56,469 nt of DNA from Soonwooa sp032062245 (lineage in GTDB: Bacteria; Bacteroidota; Bacteroidia; Flavobacteriales; Weeksellaceae), in NCBI RefSeq assembly GCF_032062245.1, contig NZ_DAMBQF010000016.1, forward strand, positions 1 to 56,469, in the 5' to 3' direction. Below the pieces are notes generated by a model. It had not been told where the DNA came from, did no database searches, and saw nothing but the letters and a program-made list of their open reading frames with translations. The position numbers and the translations under genes are program-made. Shown here piece by piece: positions 42,435 to 50,292 of the stretch. How positions within the stretch are numbered: the first letter of the stretch is position 1; each line of letters starts with the position of its first letter.

Positions 42435-43754
42435 TTATGATATTTTTAGTATGGTTTCAAATTTTTCTCTCACTTGCTTAGCCTTATCAATTTTTGCGGT
42501 CTTGTCATAGTGGTTAACCATTTCATCTGTTTTATGCCCTGTTTGTGTTTTGATGAGGTCTTTGTCTAGTATGCCAACAAATAAGGTGACGAATGTTCTT
42601 CGCATAATATGGGAGGTAACTAATTCCCATTTCTCGTATTCTTCAACTTTCTTTTTCTTAGTCTTTTTGTCGATCTTTCCGCCTAACATGATATTGGTTA
42701 ATCCTGCGGTTTTAGCTACTATCTTAATATATTCGTTAAAGCGTTGGTCTGATATTTTTCTTGGGAATTGCCCCTCTCTTTTGTTAAGTATCTTAATTAT
42801 TTTAGGGTGTAAAAAGATAATTTCTTCTGCATCGTTGGTTTGGTTCTGGATTTTCTTTTGTGAGAATTGTAGTAAATTATCTTCAATTATATTTTTGTGA
42901 TTAAAATTTAGCAAGTCCGATACCCTTGCACCTGTGTAACATCCAATAATTAACCAATCCTTAGCATTTTCCAAATATTCGTGTGGGTAGATTGTGTTTT
43001 CTATTTGTTCAAGTTCTTTAAAGGATAAAATAGGAAATGTAAAATCTTGCTTCTCGGTAATAAATTCCCAATTTAAAGGATCAATACTTATTTTCGCTTT
43101 TTTGGAAAAGTGCTTAATTATAGACTTTATATATTTTAAGTCTTTAATAATAGTGCTACTACTATATTGTAAGTCTTGCATCCATTGTGTAAAGTTGTCT
43201 CTAAAATTATCATCAACCTGATTTAGTTTTAAAGACTTCTTATACTTAATGATATTATTCTTTATCGTAGTTAGCTTCTTATGGGTAGCAACAGAAATAG
43301 GGATTTGTTTCCCTGTAATGCGTTTGCTCTTTTCTCGAATATAGAATTCTATACACTCGCTAAATAGTTCGGGGATCTCATTCTTTTTTGGAGTAGCTAC
43401 TTTTTTATTTGCTGATTTTGTAGGAAAGTATTTATCTTCTATGTACTTCTTAACCTCATCTTTACTAGCGTTTGGGTTAATGGTTATAAAGTTTTGAAAA
43501 TCTACTTCTAATAAAGTCAGATTATTATTAAGCGTTTCAATTTCTTTTTTAAGTTGCTTGCCCTCTGGGTTTCTCGGTGTTGTTTTCTCAAATGGATTTC
43601 TCCGTCTTTGGGTTTGTTCGTCCCATTCGTTGGAAATTACTTTGTAAGGTGTTCTTACAGTTAGATCGAAGCTTCTACCGTTGTTAATTCTTAGATTAAT
43701 AGTCGTAGGGGTAGGAGAGTTTTTAACTCTCAGAAACAATTTAGTGGTTGCCAT
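42435..43754 (-). CDS. Tyrosine recombinase (site-specific integrase)
   Basis: A 439-aa integrase. The N-terminal ~115 residues resemble the Arm_DNA-bind type (AP2-like) domain common in Bacteroidota integrases (PTTINLRINNGRSFDLTV, then YKVISNEWDEQTQRRR). A SAM-like core-binding domain follows at ~130-235 and the catalytic domain at ~245-430 with R277 (GARVSDLL), H382 and R385 (SHIMRR), H407 (TGHKTDEM) and nucleophile Y416 (NHYDKT). All catalytic residues are present, so it should be active. It sits 200 bp from the ssrA 3' end, its likely target, and arm-type sites lie just upstream of its start. It is the first gene of an operon with the Fic gene. Confidence 0.96.
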   Translation of the reverse strand: MATTKLFLRVKNSPTPTTINLRINNGRSFDLTVRTPYKVISNEWDEQTQRRRNPFEKTTPRNPEGKQLKKEIETLNNNLTLLEVDFQNFITINPNASKDEVKKYIEDKYFPTKSANKKVATPKKNEIPELFSECIEFYIREKSKRITGKQIPISVATHKKLTTIKNNIIKYKKSLKLNQVDDNFRDNFTQWMQDLQYSSSTIIKDLKYIKSIIKHFSKKAKISIDPLNWEFITEKQDFTFPILSFKELEQIENTIYPHEYLENAKDWLIIGCYTGARVSDLLNFNHKNIIEDNLLQFSQKKIQNQTNDAEEIIFLHPKIIKILNKREGQFPRKISDQRFNEYIKIVAKTAGLTNIMLGGKIDKKTKKKKVEEYEKWELVTSHIMRRTFVTLFVGILDKDLIKTQTGHKTDEMVNHYDKTAKIDKAKQVREKFETILKIS

Positions 43755-43772
43755 ACTAGTGATTTGTCGTTA

Positions 43773-43780
43773 CAAAAATA
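43773..43780 (-). promoter_or_regulatory. -7 promoter element of the integrase gene
   Basis: On the minus strand TATTTTTG matches TAnnTTTG, 18 bp before the ATG at 43754. The right arm-type repeat lies 13-38 bp upstream of it, where integrase binding would overlap RNA polymerase contacts. Confidence 0.5.
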
Positions 43781-43792
43781 GCAAAATTAAAT

Positions 43793-43818
43793 TTGTACCG
43801 ACATTTGTACCGACAATT
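43793..43818 (+). repeat. Right arm-type integrase site (double GTACCGACA motif)
   Basis: Exact 26-bp copy of 37102-37127, same orientation, 131 bp inside the right core repeat. Confidence 0.85.
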
Positions 43819-43911
43819 TTTCAAGTTAATGCAATTAATTGCAATTTGATAGAATCGTTAATGTAAGGCTTGTGTTGGGTATTTTGATAGTGTTTATCGG
43901 TGTTTACGCAT

Positions 43912-43936
43912 AAAAAAAGGCACTCTAGTGAGTACC
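43912..43936 (-). terminator. Element-borne terminator of ssrA
   Basis: On the minus strand GGTACTC ACTA GAGTGCC (one G-T pair) followed by seven T, 17 bp after the ssrA 3' end. It lies on the element side of the core repeat. Confidence 0.85.
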
Positions 43937-43949
43937 TTAATTTCATGTG

Positions 43950-43966
43950 TTGTGGAGTTGGAGGGA
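43950..43966 (-). repeat. Right attachment site inside the ssrA 3' end
   Basis: Identical 17 bp to 37037-37053. It covers the 3' acceptor strand of the tRNA-like domain of ssrA and 3 bp beyond the mature end. Confidence 0.92.
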
Positions 43967-44349
43967 TTCGAACCCTCGTCCAAACAAGCAATACATAAGC
44001 TTTCTACATGCTTATTTTGCTATTGGTTTTCGAACATAGGCAGAGAGCAAACACCCAACCTACATCTTATCTTCTAAAATTTTCGTGTTTTGGACGAAGC
44101 TTCCAAAACCTTATTTCCGCATTCCTATGCCCCAGAATCCAACGTCGCAGAACAGAACATTGGTGAGACATCTTGCTTCCTTACTATCTTCAGGAAAGCG
44201 CTCAGAACCTACTAAACTTCGGATTAAGCTGCAAGAGCGAACTCTTCGTTGCCAGTTAAAATTTTGTAGCAAGGGATTAAAGAGATCGCGCTACGGTTCT
44301 CTGCATGCTTACTTACACATTGGTCTTGCTGTCGAAACCAGTCAACCCC
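43953..44349 (-). ncRNA. ssrA: Transfer-messenger RNA (tmRNA)
   Basis: About 397 nt. The 5' end GGGGUUGACUGGUUUCGAC pairs with the 3' end CAACUCC (G1-C, with one G-U), and the T-arm GGTTCGAATCCC is intact. tmRNA rescues ribosomes stalled on broken mRNA together with SmpB. The tag frame on the minus strand is 44253-44224: resume codon GGC, then AAC GAA GAG TTC GCT CTT GCA GCT and stop TAA, giving the degradation tag GNEEFALAA with the usual ALAA end. The discriminator A is followed by CAA, so the CCA end is not encoded and must be added enzymatically. The gene is the integration target of the adjacent element yet remains complete. Confidence 0.96.
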
Positions 44350-44360
44350 AAGTTTGTCTA

Positions 44361-44368
44361 CAAAGATA
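44361..44368 (-). promoter_or_regulatory. -7 promoter element of ssrA
   Basis: On the minus strand TATCTTTG, an exact TAnnTTTG match, 12 nt upstream of the mature 5' end of tmRNA. Confidence 0.6.
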
Positions 44369-44500
44369 CGAATTTTATCTCGTCTTTTTTTCTAAATTTT
44401 AAGCTCTCTTATTTTATATCAACACACCGCTTCTTGTTTGTTTTTAAATTGTTGAATATCAATATGATGTATATTTTTGTTTAATAGTTGAAAGCATCAT

Positions 44501-44509
44501 TGTGGATAA
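44501..44509 (-). promoter_or_regulatory. DnaA box upstream of nrdB (perfect)
   Basis: TGTGGATAA on the plus strand is the complement of the consensus DnaA box TTATCCACA, with no mismatch. Confidence 0.6.
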
Positions 44510-44560
44510 AAAGAGATTAAGATTTTGCTAACCTATTGTTAATCAAAGCTTGGTGAATTC

Positions 44561-44569
44561 TGTGGAAAA
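44561..44569 (-). promoter_or_regulatory. DnaA box upstream of nrdB (relaxed consensus)
   Basis: TGTGGAAAA on the plus strand, complement TTTTCCACA, fits TTWTNCACA. It is 60 bp from the perfect box and in the same orientation. Confidence 0.5.
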
Positions 44570-44769
44570 CTTTTTCAAACATTAACATTAAATTTCGAGT
44601 TTTCGGGGCTTTTGCATTTTCTTTTTAGACTTTCAATTTCTATTTTTGTAAGACCGATTTGTTTCAAAATCATATTTTCTAAATTATTGAAATTGAAACA
44701 AATAAGTGTTTATAAAGGAAATAAATCACTGTTAGAAAGTATAAAACGCGAATAAAAAGTTAAAGAATT

Positions 44770-45744
44770 ATGGGCATTTTCGATAAAAGAGTTAGTTACA
44801 AACCATTTGAGTATCCAGAGATTTTGCAATTTGTGGAAGCGATTAACAAATCATTTTGGGTTCATTCAGAAGTAGATTTTACTGCAGATATTCAAGATTT
44901 TCATTCTCAATTGGCGCCACATGAAAAAATTGCGGTTAAACATGCGCTTTTAGCAATTGCTCAAATCGAAGTTTCGGTTAAAACATTTTGGGGAAATCTT
45001 TACAACCACTTGCCAAAGCCTGAATTTAATGGTTTGGGAGCAACTTTCGCGGAGTGTGAATTCCGTCATTCAGAAGCTTATTCTAGATTGTTGGAAGTGC
45101 TTGGGTACAACGAAGAGTTTAACAGCGTTGTAGAAATTCCTGCAGTTAAGAAAAGAATTGATTTTTTGTCAAACGTTCTTAAACACGCTAATTCTACAAC
45201 GCCGAAAGAATATGTTTCTTCTTTGTTGTTGTTTTCGATTTTGATTGAAAACGTATCATTGTTCTCTCAGTTTGCGATTATTTTGTCGTTTACAAGATTC
45301 AAAGGATTCATGAAGAATGTGTCTAACATTATTGCTTGGACGTCTGTTGATGAGCAAATTCACGCTAATGCTGGTATTTATTTAATCAACAAAATCAGAG
45401 AGGAGCAACCAAATCTTTTAACAGATTCTGACATCGAAGATATTTACACTTTAGTGGATGAGTCTATCGCGTTGGAAGCAGAAATTCTTGATTGGATTTT
45501 TGAGCAAGGTGAATTGGATAACTTTTCAAAAGAAGATCTTCTTAACTTTATGAAATACCGTGTTGACGATTCTCTTAAAAAAATCGGTATGAAAACACGT
45601 TACGATGTTTCTCCAGAACAATACAGACCAATGGTTTGGTTCGAGGAGGAAGTATTCGCAAACTCTATGGACGATTTCTTTGCAAAAAGACCTGTAGATT
45701 ATACTAAGCATGACAAGTCGATTACTGCTAACGATTTGTTTTAA
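44770..45744 (+). CDS. nrdB: Class I ribonucleotide reductase, beta subunit
   Basis: A 324-aa radical-generating subunit. The di-metal ligands are visible: E67 (AQIEVSV), E97 and H100 (ECEFRH), E160 (ILIEN), E195 and H198 (DEQIH). The radical tyrosine is Y104, four residues after H100, so this is a tyrosyl-radical (class Ia-type) enzyme; E in place of Asp at the first ligand position is a family variant. There is no N-terminal ATP-cone, although some Flavobacteriia carry one on NrdB. The C-terminus ends SITANDLF, the flexible tail that docks NrdA. It is followed by a small ORF and nrdA in operon. Confidence 0.96.
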   Translation: MGIFDKRVSYKPFEYPEILQFVEAINKSFWVHSEVDFTADIQDFHSQLAPHEKIAVKHALLAIAQIEVSVKTFWGNLYNHLPKPEFNGLGATFAECEFRHSEAYSRLLEVLGYNEEFNSVVEIPAVKKRIDFLSNVLKHANSTTPKEYVSSLLLFSILIENVSLFSQFAIILSFTRFKGFMKNVSNIIAWTSVDEQIHANAGIYLINKIREEQPNLLTDSDIEDIYTLVDESIALEAEILDWIFEQGELDNFSKEDLLNFMKYRVDDSLKKIGMKTRYDVSPEQYRPMVWFEEEVFANSMDDFFAKRPVDYTKHDKSITANDLF

Positions 45745-45756
45745 AATTTATTTTTA

Positions 45757-45966
45757 ATGAAAGAAATTATTGATTTGCTAAATAAGCATGAGGAAGGTCT
45801 TGAAACCATTAATCAAAGACTTGATAATATTTATAGTGATATGCCAACAAGTATTGATGTGAACAAAGAACAACTCGAAGAGAATGTTAGAAATTTAAAA
45901 TTAGAGGTTGAAAAACTAAGTGGAAAATTAGATCATTTAATATATTTATTTGAAAATAGAGTCTAA
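45757..45966 (+). CDS. Small coiled-coil protein between nrdB and nrdA
   Basis: A 69-aa acidic protein, almost entirely helical with a heptad pattern (IIDLLNKHEEGLETINQRLDNI and LEENVRNLKLEVEKLSGKLDHL), likely to dimerise. It starts 12 bp after nrdB and ends 63 bp before nrdA. No family is recognised. Its place inside the ribonucleotide reductase operon suggests a role in enzyme assembly or activity control, but this is inference from position only. Confidence 0.72.
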   Translation: MKEIIDLLNKHEEGLETINQRLDNIYSDMPTSIDVNKEQLEENVRNLKLEVEKLSGKLDHLIYLFENRV

Positions 45967-46029
45967 TAAGTTTTCCTTTTAAATGTTTTTTTTAATTTAT
46001 ACAAAGTAAAGAGAGTTTTACATAAAATT

Positions 46030-47688
46030 ATGATGGACGAAAATATCGATATCTGGTGGCTCAACGAAGAGTCCGAGCAAATGCTTAACAGAGGTTATCT
46101 TCTAAAAGGTGAAACTGTAGATGGCGCAATTGATCGTATTACAACTGCTGCGGCAAAAAGACTTTTCAAACCAGAATTGCAACCAGCTTTCAAAGAAATG
46201 ATTGTAAAAGGTTGGATTAGTTTTTCATCGCCAGTTTGGGCAAATATGGGAACACAAAGAGGATTGCCGATTTCATGTTTTAATGTTCATATTCCAGATA
46301 GTATCGAAGGAATCACACACAAAATGGGTGAAGTAATTATGCAAACTAAAATCGGTGGTGGTACATCGGGATATTTTGGAGAATTGCGTAATCGTGGTAC
46401 TGCTGTTACAGACAACGGAAAATCTTCGGGTGCGGTTTCGTTTATGAAACTGTTTGACACTGCGATGGATGTTGTATCACAAGGTGGTGTTAGACGTGGT
46501 GCTTTTGCAGCTTATCTAGACATCGACCATGGCGATATTGAAGAGTTTTTATCAATTAAAGATATCGGAAGTCCTATCCAAAACTTGTTTACAGGTGTTT
46601 GCGTTCCAGATTATTGGATGCAAGATATGGTAGATGGTGATATGGAAAAACGTAAAATCTGGGCGCGCGTGCTAGAAAGCCGCCAGCAAAAAGGTTTGCC
46701 ATATATTTTCTTTACAGATAATGTTAACAGAAATAAACCTCAAGTCTATAAAGACGCTGGATTAATGGTTAATGCAAGTAATCTTTGTTCGGAGATTATG
46801 TTGCCATCGACAACCAACGAGTCGTTTATTTGCTGTTTATCTTCAATGAATCTTGAGTTGTTCGACGAGTGGAAAGATACCAACGCTGTTAAATTGGCGA
46901 TTTATTTTCTAGACGCTGTATTGTCAGAGTTTATTGAAAAAACTGAAGGTAACTATTATTTGACATCAGCGCGTAATTTCGCAATGCGTCACAGAGCTTT
47001 AGGTTTGGGAGTTTTGGGTTACCATTCTTATTTACAAAAGAATATGATTCCATTTGAAAGTTTCGAAGCGACACAATTTAACGCGAGAGCTTTCAGACAT
47101 ATTAAAGAGCAAGCTGAGCAAGCTTCTAAAGAGTTGGCTAACATCTATGGTGAACCAGAAATGTTAAAAGGTTACGGACTTCGTAACACAACTCTGATGG
47201 CGATTGCGCCGACAACTTCTAGTTCTGCTATTTTAGGGCAAACATCTCCAGGAATTGAGCCTTTCGCTTCTAACTATTACAAAGCAGGTTTAGCAAAAGG
47301 AAACTTTATGCGTAAAAATAAATACCTTGCTAAATTGCTACAAGAAAAAGGTCTTGATAACGAAGAGACGTGGAGAAATGTGATGCTTAATCACGGTTCG
47401 GTACAACATCTTGATGGTTTGACAGATGATGAAAAAGCAGTTTTCAAAACATTTAGAGAAATTTCTCCAATGGAAATTGTATCACAAGCCGCTCAAAGAC
47501 AACAATATATCGACCAAGCACAGTCACTTAACTTACAGATTCCGTCTACAATGCCGGTTAAGGATGTTAACTATGTGATGATTGAAGCTTGGAAAAAAGG
47601 CGTAAAAACCCTATATTACCAAAGAAGTTCGTCGGTGTCAAAAGAATTGATGGTGAACTTTGTAAGTTGTTCTTCTTGCGAAGCATAA
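46030..47688 (+). CDS. nrdA: Class I ribonucleotide reductase, alpha subunit (short form)
   Basis: A 552-aa catalytic subunit reducing ribonucleoside diphosphates. The active-site residues are present: C83 (LPISCFN) and C268 or C269 (FICCLSS) form the redox pair, the thiyl centre is N251-L-C253-S-E255, radical-transfer tyrosines are Y529-Y530 (LYYQRSSS), and the C-terminal CSSC (547-550) takes electrons from thioredoxin. It is about 200 residues shorter than E. coli NrdA because the N-terminal ATP-cone is missing, so dATP overall inhibition through a cone is not expected. The substrate-specificity site should still be present. Two tandem Met codons begin the frame. A terminator follows at 47720-47750. 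Confidence 0.95.
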   Translation: MMDENIDIWWLNEESEQMLNRGYLLKGETVDGAIDRITTAAAKRLFKPELQPAFKEMIVKGWISFSSPVWANMGTQRGLPISCFNVHIPDSIEGITHKMGEVIMQTKIGGGTSGYFGELRNRGTAVTDNGKSSGAVSFMKLFDTAMDVVSQGGVRRGAFAAYLDIDHGDIEEFLSIKDIGSPIQNLFTGVCVPDYWMQDMVDGDMEKRKIWARVLESRQQKGLPYIFFTDNVNRNKPQVYKDAGLMVNASNLCSEIMLPSTTNESFICCLSSMNLELFDEWKDTNAVKLAIYFLDAVLSEFIEKTEGNYYLTSARNFAMRHRALGLGVLGYHSYLQKNMIPFESFEATQFNARAFRHIKEQAEQASKELANIYGEPEMLKGYGLRNTTLMAIAPTTSSSAILGQTSPGIEPFASNYYKAGLAKGNFMRKNKYLAKLLQEKGLDNEETWRNVMLNHGSVQHLDGLTDDEKAVFKTFREISPMEIVSQAAQRQQYIDQAQSLNLQIPSTMPVKDVNYVMIEAWKKGVKTLYYQRSSSVSKELMVNFVSCSSCEA

Positions 47689-47719
47689 CAAAATGACATT
47701 ATAATTAATTGATACTTAA

Positions 47720-47750
47720 AAAGACCGTAGATTTTCTGCGGTCTTTTTTT
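47720..47750 (+). terminator. Terminator of the nrd operon
   Basis: AAAGACCGTAGA pairs with TCTGCGGTCTTT (one G-T pair) around TTT, followed by T to 47750. Confidence 0.9.
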
Positions 47751-47819
47751 GAAGTAAACATTTACAAAAGATGTCAGTTTTTTTCTAACTTTAAACTTTG
47801 AATTTAAAATTTAATCACA

Positions 47820-48713
47820 ATGAAATTCGGACAAGTTGAAGATCCTTCAAAAATAGATTTTAGGCTACCTCAAGATAATTCGCATACTAAGACTATTTTA
47901 AAACTAAATAAAAAAGGTTTGCAAGACATATCAATCGGTTGTGCAAAATGGAATAAAACTGACCTTAAAGGCTTTTATCCAAAAGGTACAAAAGATGAAT
48001 TAAGTTATTATGCGACGCAATTTAATTCCATTGAGTTGAATGCAACGTTTTACGGAATGCCTTCTCCTGATCAGGTTTTAACTTGGAAAGATAAAACGCC
48101 CGATGATTTTAAATTTTTCCCAAAAATCACAAATACAGTTTCGCATTTTCGAAGATTATTGAATATTGATGATGTTGTGACACAATTTGCAACTTCGGTT
48201 CTTAATTTCGGAGATAAATTAGGAATGGTTTTTTTACAGTTACACGATAATTTTAAACCTAAAGATTATGAACGTTTAGAAAAGTTTGTCCAAAATTGGC
48301 CTAAAGAAGTGCCATTAGCAGTCGAACTTCGCAACACCGAATGGTTTGTAGATGAAGAGATTTTTGATAAAACATGCAAATTGTTTGAAGATAATAATGT
48401 TAGCAATATTATTGTTGATACTGCTGGACGTCGTGATATGTTACACATGCGATTGACGACGCCAACAGCTTTTATTAGATATGTTGGTGCTAATGCTGAG
48501 AACGATTATCAAAGATTGGACGATTGGTTGGAGCGATTGACAACGTGGAAGAAAGAAGGTTTAGAAAACTTGTATTTCTTCGTTCATCAAAATATAGAAA
48601 AAGCATCGCCACTTTTGTCCGCACATTTTATTAAAAAACTAAATGAAGCTTGGGGAAAAGAAATTCATATTCCACAAATGGGAAGTGATCCATCCAAATT
48701 GACTTTGTTTTAA
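47820..48713 (+). CDS. DUF72 domain-containing protein
   Basis: A 297-aa cytoplasmic protein with a TIM-barrel-like fold typical of DUF72 (YecE). Family marks are ISIGCAKWNKTDLKGFYP, YYATQFNSIELNATFYGMP, FFPKITNTVSHFRRL, LAVELRNTEWF and the C-terminal YFFVHQNIEKASPLLS. The biochemical role of DUF72 is not established. It is monocistronic, between two terminators. Confidence 0.9.
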   Translation: MKFGQVEDPSKIDFRLPQDNSHTKTILKLNKKGLQDISIGCAKWNKTDLKGFYPKGTKDELSYYATQFNSIELNATFYGMPSPDQVLTWKDKTPDDFKFFPKITNTVSHFRRLLNIDDVVTQFATSVLNFGDKLGMVFLQLHDNFKPKDYERLEKFVQNWPKEVPLAVELRNTEWFVDEEIFDKTCKLFEDNNVSNIIVDTAGRRDMLHMRLTTPTAFIRYVGANAENDYQRLDDWLERLTTWKKEGLENLYFFVHQNIEKASPLLSAHFIKKLNEAWGKEIHIPQMGSDPSKLTLF

Positions 48714-48719
48714 AACTAA

Positions 48720-48747
48720 AAAAGCAGCTCTTATTCGAGCTGCTTTT
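48720..48747. terminator. Bidirectional terminator between DUF72 and HtrA genes
   Basis: Perfect 11-bp stem AAAAGCAGCTC / GAGCTGCTTTT with a TTATTC loop; A/T runs on both sides serve both convergent genes. Confidence 0.9.
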
Positions 48748-48768
48748 CTTTTGGATTTTGTTTATTGA

Positions 48769-50292
48769 TTAAGGCATTTTGAAACCTCTAGTTGTCATTC
48801 TTCCGTATTCGTCAACGTATTTAACTTGTACATTTCCAGAATATCCATCAAGGATTTTTTCAACATCTTTTTGACTGTTAACAGGTTTTCCATTAACTTC
48901 GATAATGATGTAGTTATCAACGATTCCGATTTTGTCCATTTCGCCACCTTCGGTTACATTTCTAGCAATTACGCCACTGTTAAGTCCATAGTTTGTTTTA
49001 ATTCTATCACTTAATGGCTCGAACTCACTACCGATTTTTTCAGTAACCGTTAAATCAGCTTTACTTCTTGCAGAGGTATTACCTTTTTGGTCTTTAAGCG
49101 TTACGTTAGCGGTATTGGTCTTTCCGTTTCTGGTATAAGTCACCAAAACTTTGTCACCAGGTCTTTTGCTACCAATCACGAAAGATAAATCTGCGTAGCT
49201 ATTGATGTCTGTGTTATCGATTTTCGTAATAACATCTCCAATTCTTATACCTGCATCACCAGCGCCACTATTATCGCTAACTTCTCGTACATAGACGCCA
49301 TTTCCAGTTTTTAAATTGGCTTTTTTCTCTTGGTTGTAAGCCATCACTTGGTTGTCGTTTGATAAATCAAGTGTACCAACACCTAAGAAACCTCTTTGTA
49401 CCAAACCAAACTTCTTAATGTCTTCAACAATTTTTCTTGCTAAGTTAGAAGGAACTGCAAAACCATAACCTTCATAATATCCAGTATTTGACGAGATTGC
49501 TGTGTTAATACCAATAAGGTCACCACTCACATTAACCAAAGCACCACCACTGTTACCCGGATTAATTGCTGCATCCGTTTGGATAAAGCTTTCAATTGGC
49601 GTTCTAGATTGTTGACTTAACAGATCGATGCTTCTTCCTTTAGCGGAGATAATACCCGCTGTAACTGTAGAATTAAGTCCTAACGGGTTACCAACTGCCA
49701 AAACCCATTGTCCAACTTCAACCGCGTCTGAGTTTGCGAAATTAAGATAAGGAAGACCCTTTTCTTCAATTTTTAAAAGTGCGATATCTGTATTTGGATC
49801 GGTACCAACTAGATTAGCAATGTAAGTCTTTTTATTACTGAGTACAACTTCTAGTTTACTAGCACCTGCTACTACATGGTTGTTAGAAATGATGTAACCA
49901 TCAGGAGAGATAATTACACCAGAACCTAAACCAGAAGGCATATTTTTAGGTGGTTGCTGACGTTGCTGCGGTTGCTGTCTTCCTCCTCCAAATGGATTCC
50001 CGAAGAAGAAATCAAACAAATCGCTATCTGGCGCTCTTTGCGCAGATCTATTAGAATAATTTTTTATAGTAACAACTGCAGGGACAGTCATCTTAGAAGC
50101 TTTTACAAAGTCATCTCCGACTGCGCTAGTATTAAGACCAGCAAAGCTTGCATTGTTACTAGATTTTGTAAAGTAAGAAAAATCCTCACCAGAATTATGT
50201 GGATCAAAATATTTAATAGCTCCAAAAGTAGTTGCGCCTGATAAAACCCCAACTACAGCTAACGGCATTAGTTTTTTTAATGTATTCTTCAT
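48769..50292 (-). CDS. HtrA/DegP-type periplasmic serine protease
   Basis: A 507-aa protease-chaperone of envelope quality control. The N-terminal hydrophobic segment (residues ~8-25) is a signal peptide or anchor. The trypsin-like domain has catalytic H139 (SNNHVVAG), D169 (NTDIALL) and S248 (NPGNSGG). A Gly/Gln/Pro-rich loop at 98-118 matches the LA loop. Two PDZ domains follow (about 290-385 and 410-505; GFLGVGTLDL and GDVITKIDNTDINSYADL in the first, SEFEPLSDRIKTNYGLNSGV in the second). It is usually called degP, degQ or htrA; I leave the symbol open. A minus-strand -7 candidate lies 38 bp upstream. Confidence 0.95.
   Translation of the reverse strand: MKNTLKKLMPLAVVGVLSGATTFGAIKYFDPHNSGEDFSYFTKSSNNASFAGLNTSAVGDDFVKASKMTVPAVVTIKNYSNRSAQRAPDSDLFDFFFGNPFGGGRQQPQQRQQPPKNMPSGLGSGVIISPDGYIISNNHVVAGASKLEVVLSNKKTYIANLVGTDPNTDIALLKIEEKGLPYLNFANSDAVEVGQWVLAVGNPLGLNSTVTAGIISAKGRSIDLLSQQSRTPIESFIQTDAAINPGNSGGALVNVSGDLIGINTAISSNTGYYEGYGFAVPSNLARKIVEDIKKFGLVQRGFLGVGTLDLSNDNQVMAYNQEKKANLKTGNGVYVREVSDNSGAGDAGIRIGDVITKIDNTDINSYADLSFVIGSKRPGDKVLVTYTRNGKTNTANVTLKDQKGNTSARSKADLTVTEKIGSEFEPLSDRIKTNYGLNSGVIARNVTEGGEMDKIGIVDNYIIIEVNGKPVNSQKDVEKILDGYSGNVQVKYVDEYGRMTTRGFKMP

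Larger units (their letters stand above)
37037..43966. mobile_element. ssrA-integrated element with integrase, Rep-like and Fic genes
   Basis: About 6.9 kb between 17-bp direct repeats (37037-37053 and 43950-43966) that copy the 3' end of the tmRNA gene, a well-known target of tyrosine integrases. The integrase gene lies next to the intact ssrA. The same 26-bp double arm site is found just inside each end. All genes run on the minus strand: integrase, Fic, 107-aa, 149-aa, HTH, 69-aa, Rep-like, 81-aa, 71-aa and a lipoprotein. No relaxase, capsid or conjugation gene is present, so it is smaller than a phage or ICE and could be a satellite or a mobilisable or filamentous-phage-related element. 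Confidence 0.88.
44369..44769. other. Intergenic control region between ssrA and nrdB
   Basis: About 400 bp without a gene. It contains two DnaA boxes (44501-44509, 44561-44569), a plus-strand -7 candidate TATTTTTG at 44641-44648, and AT-rich sequence. The long leader before nrdB (over 100 nt if that -7 is used) shows no strong hairpin. Confidence 0.6.

Noticed and set aside
44085..44402. 105-aa plus-strand frame
   Set aside because: It is the complement of tmRNA (ssrA) and its promoter.
44501..44569. Two DnaA boxes as a replication origin
   Set aside because: Only two boxes, no clear 13-mer AT cluster or dnaA/dnaN neighbours; a regulatory role at nrdB is more likely.
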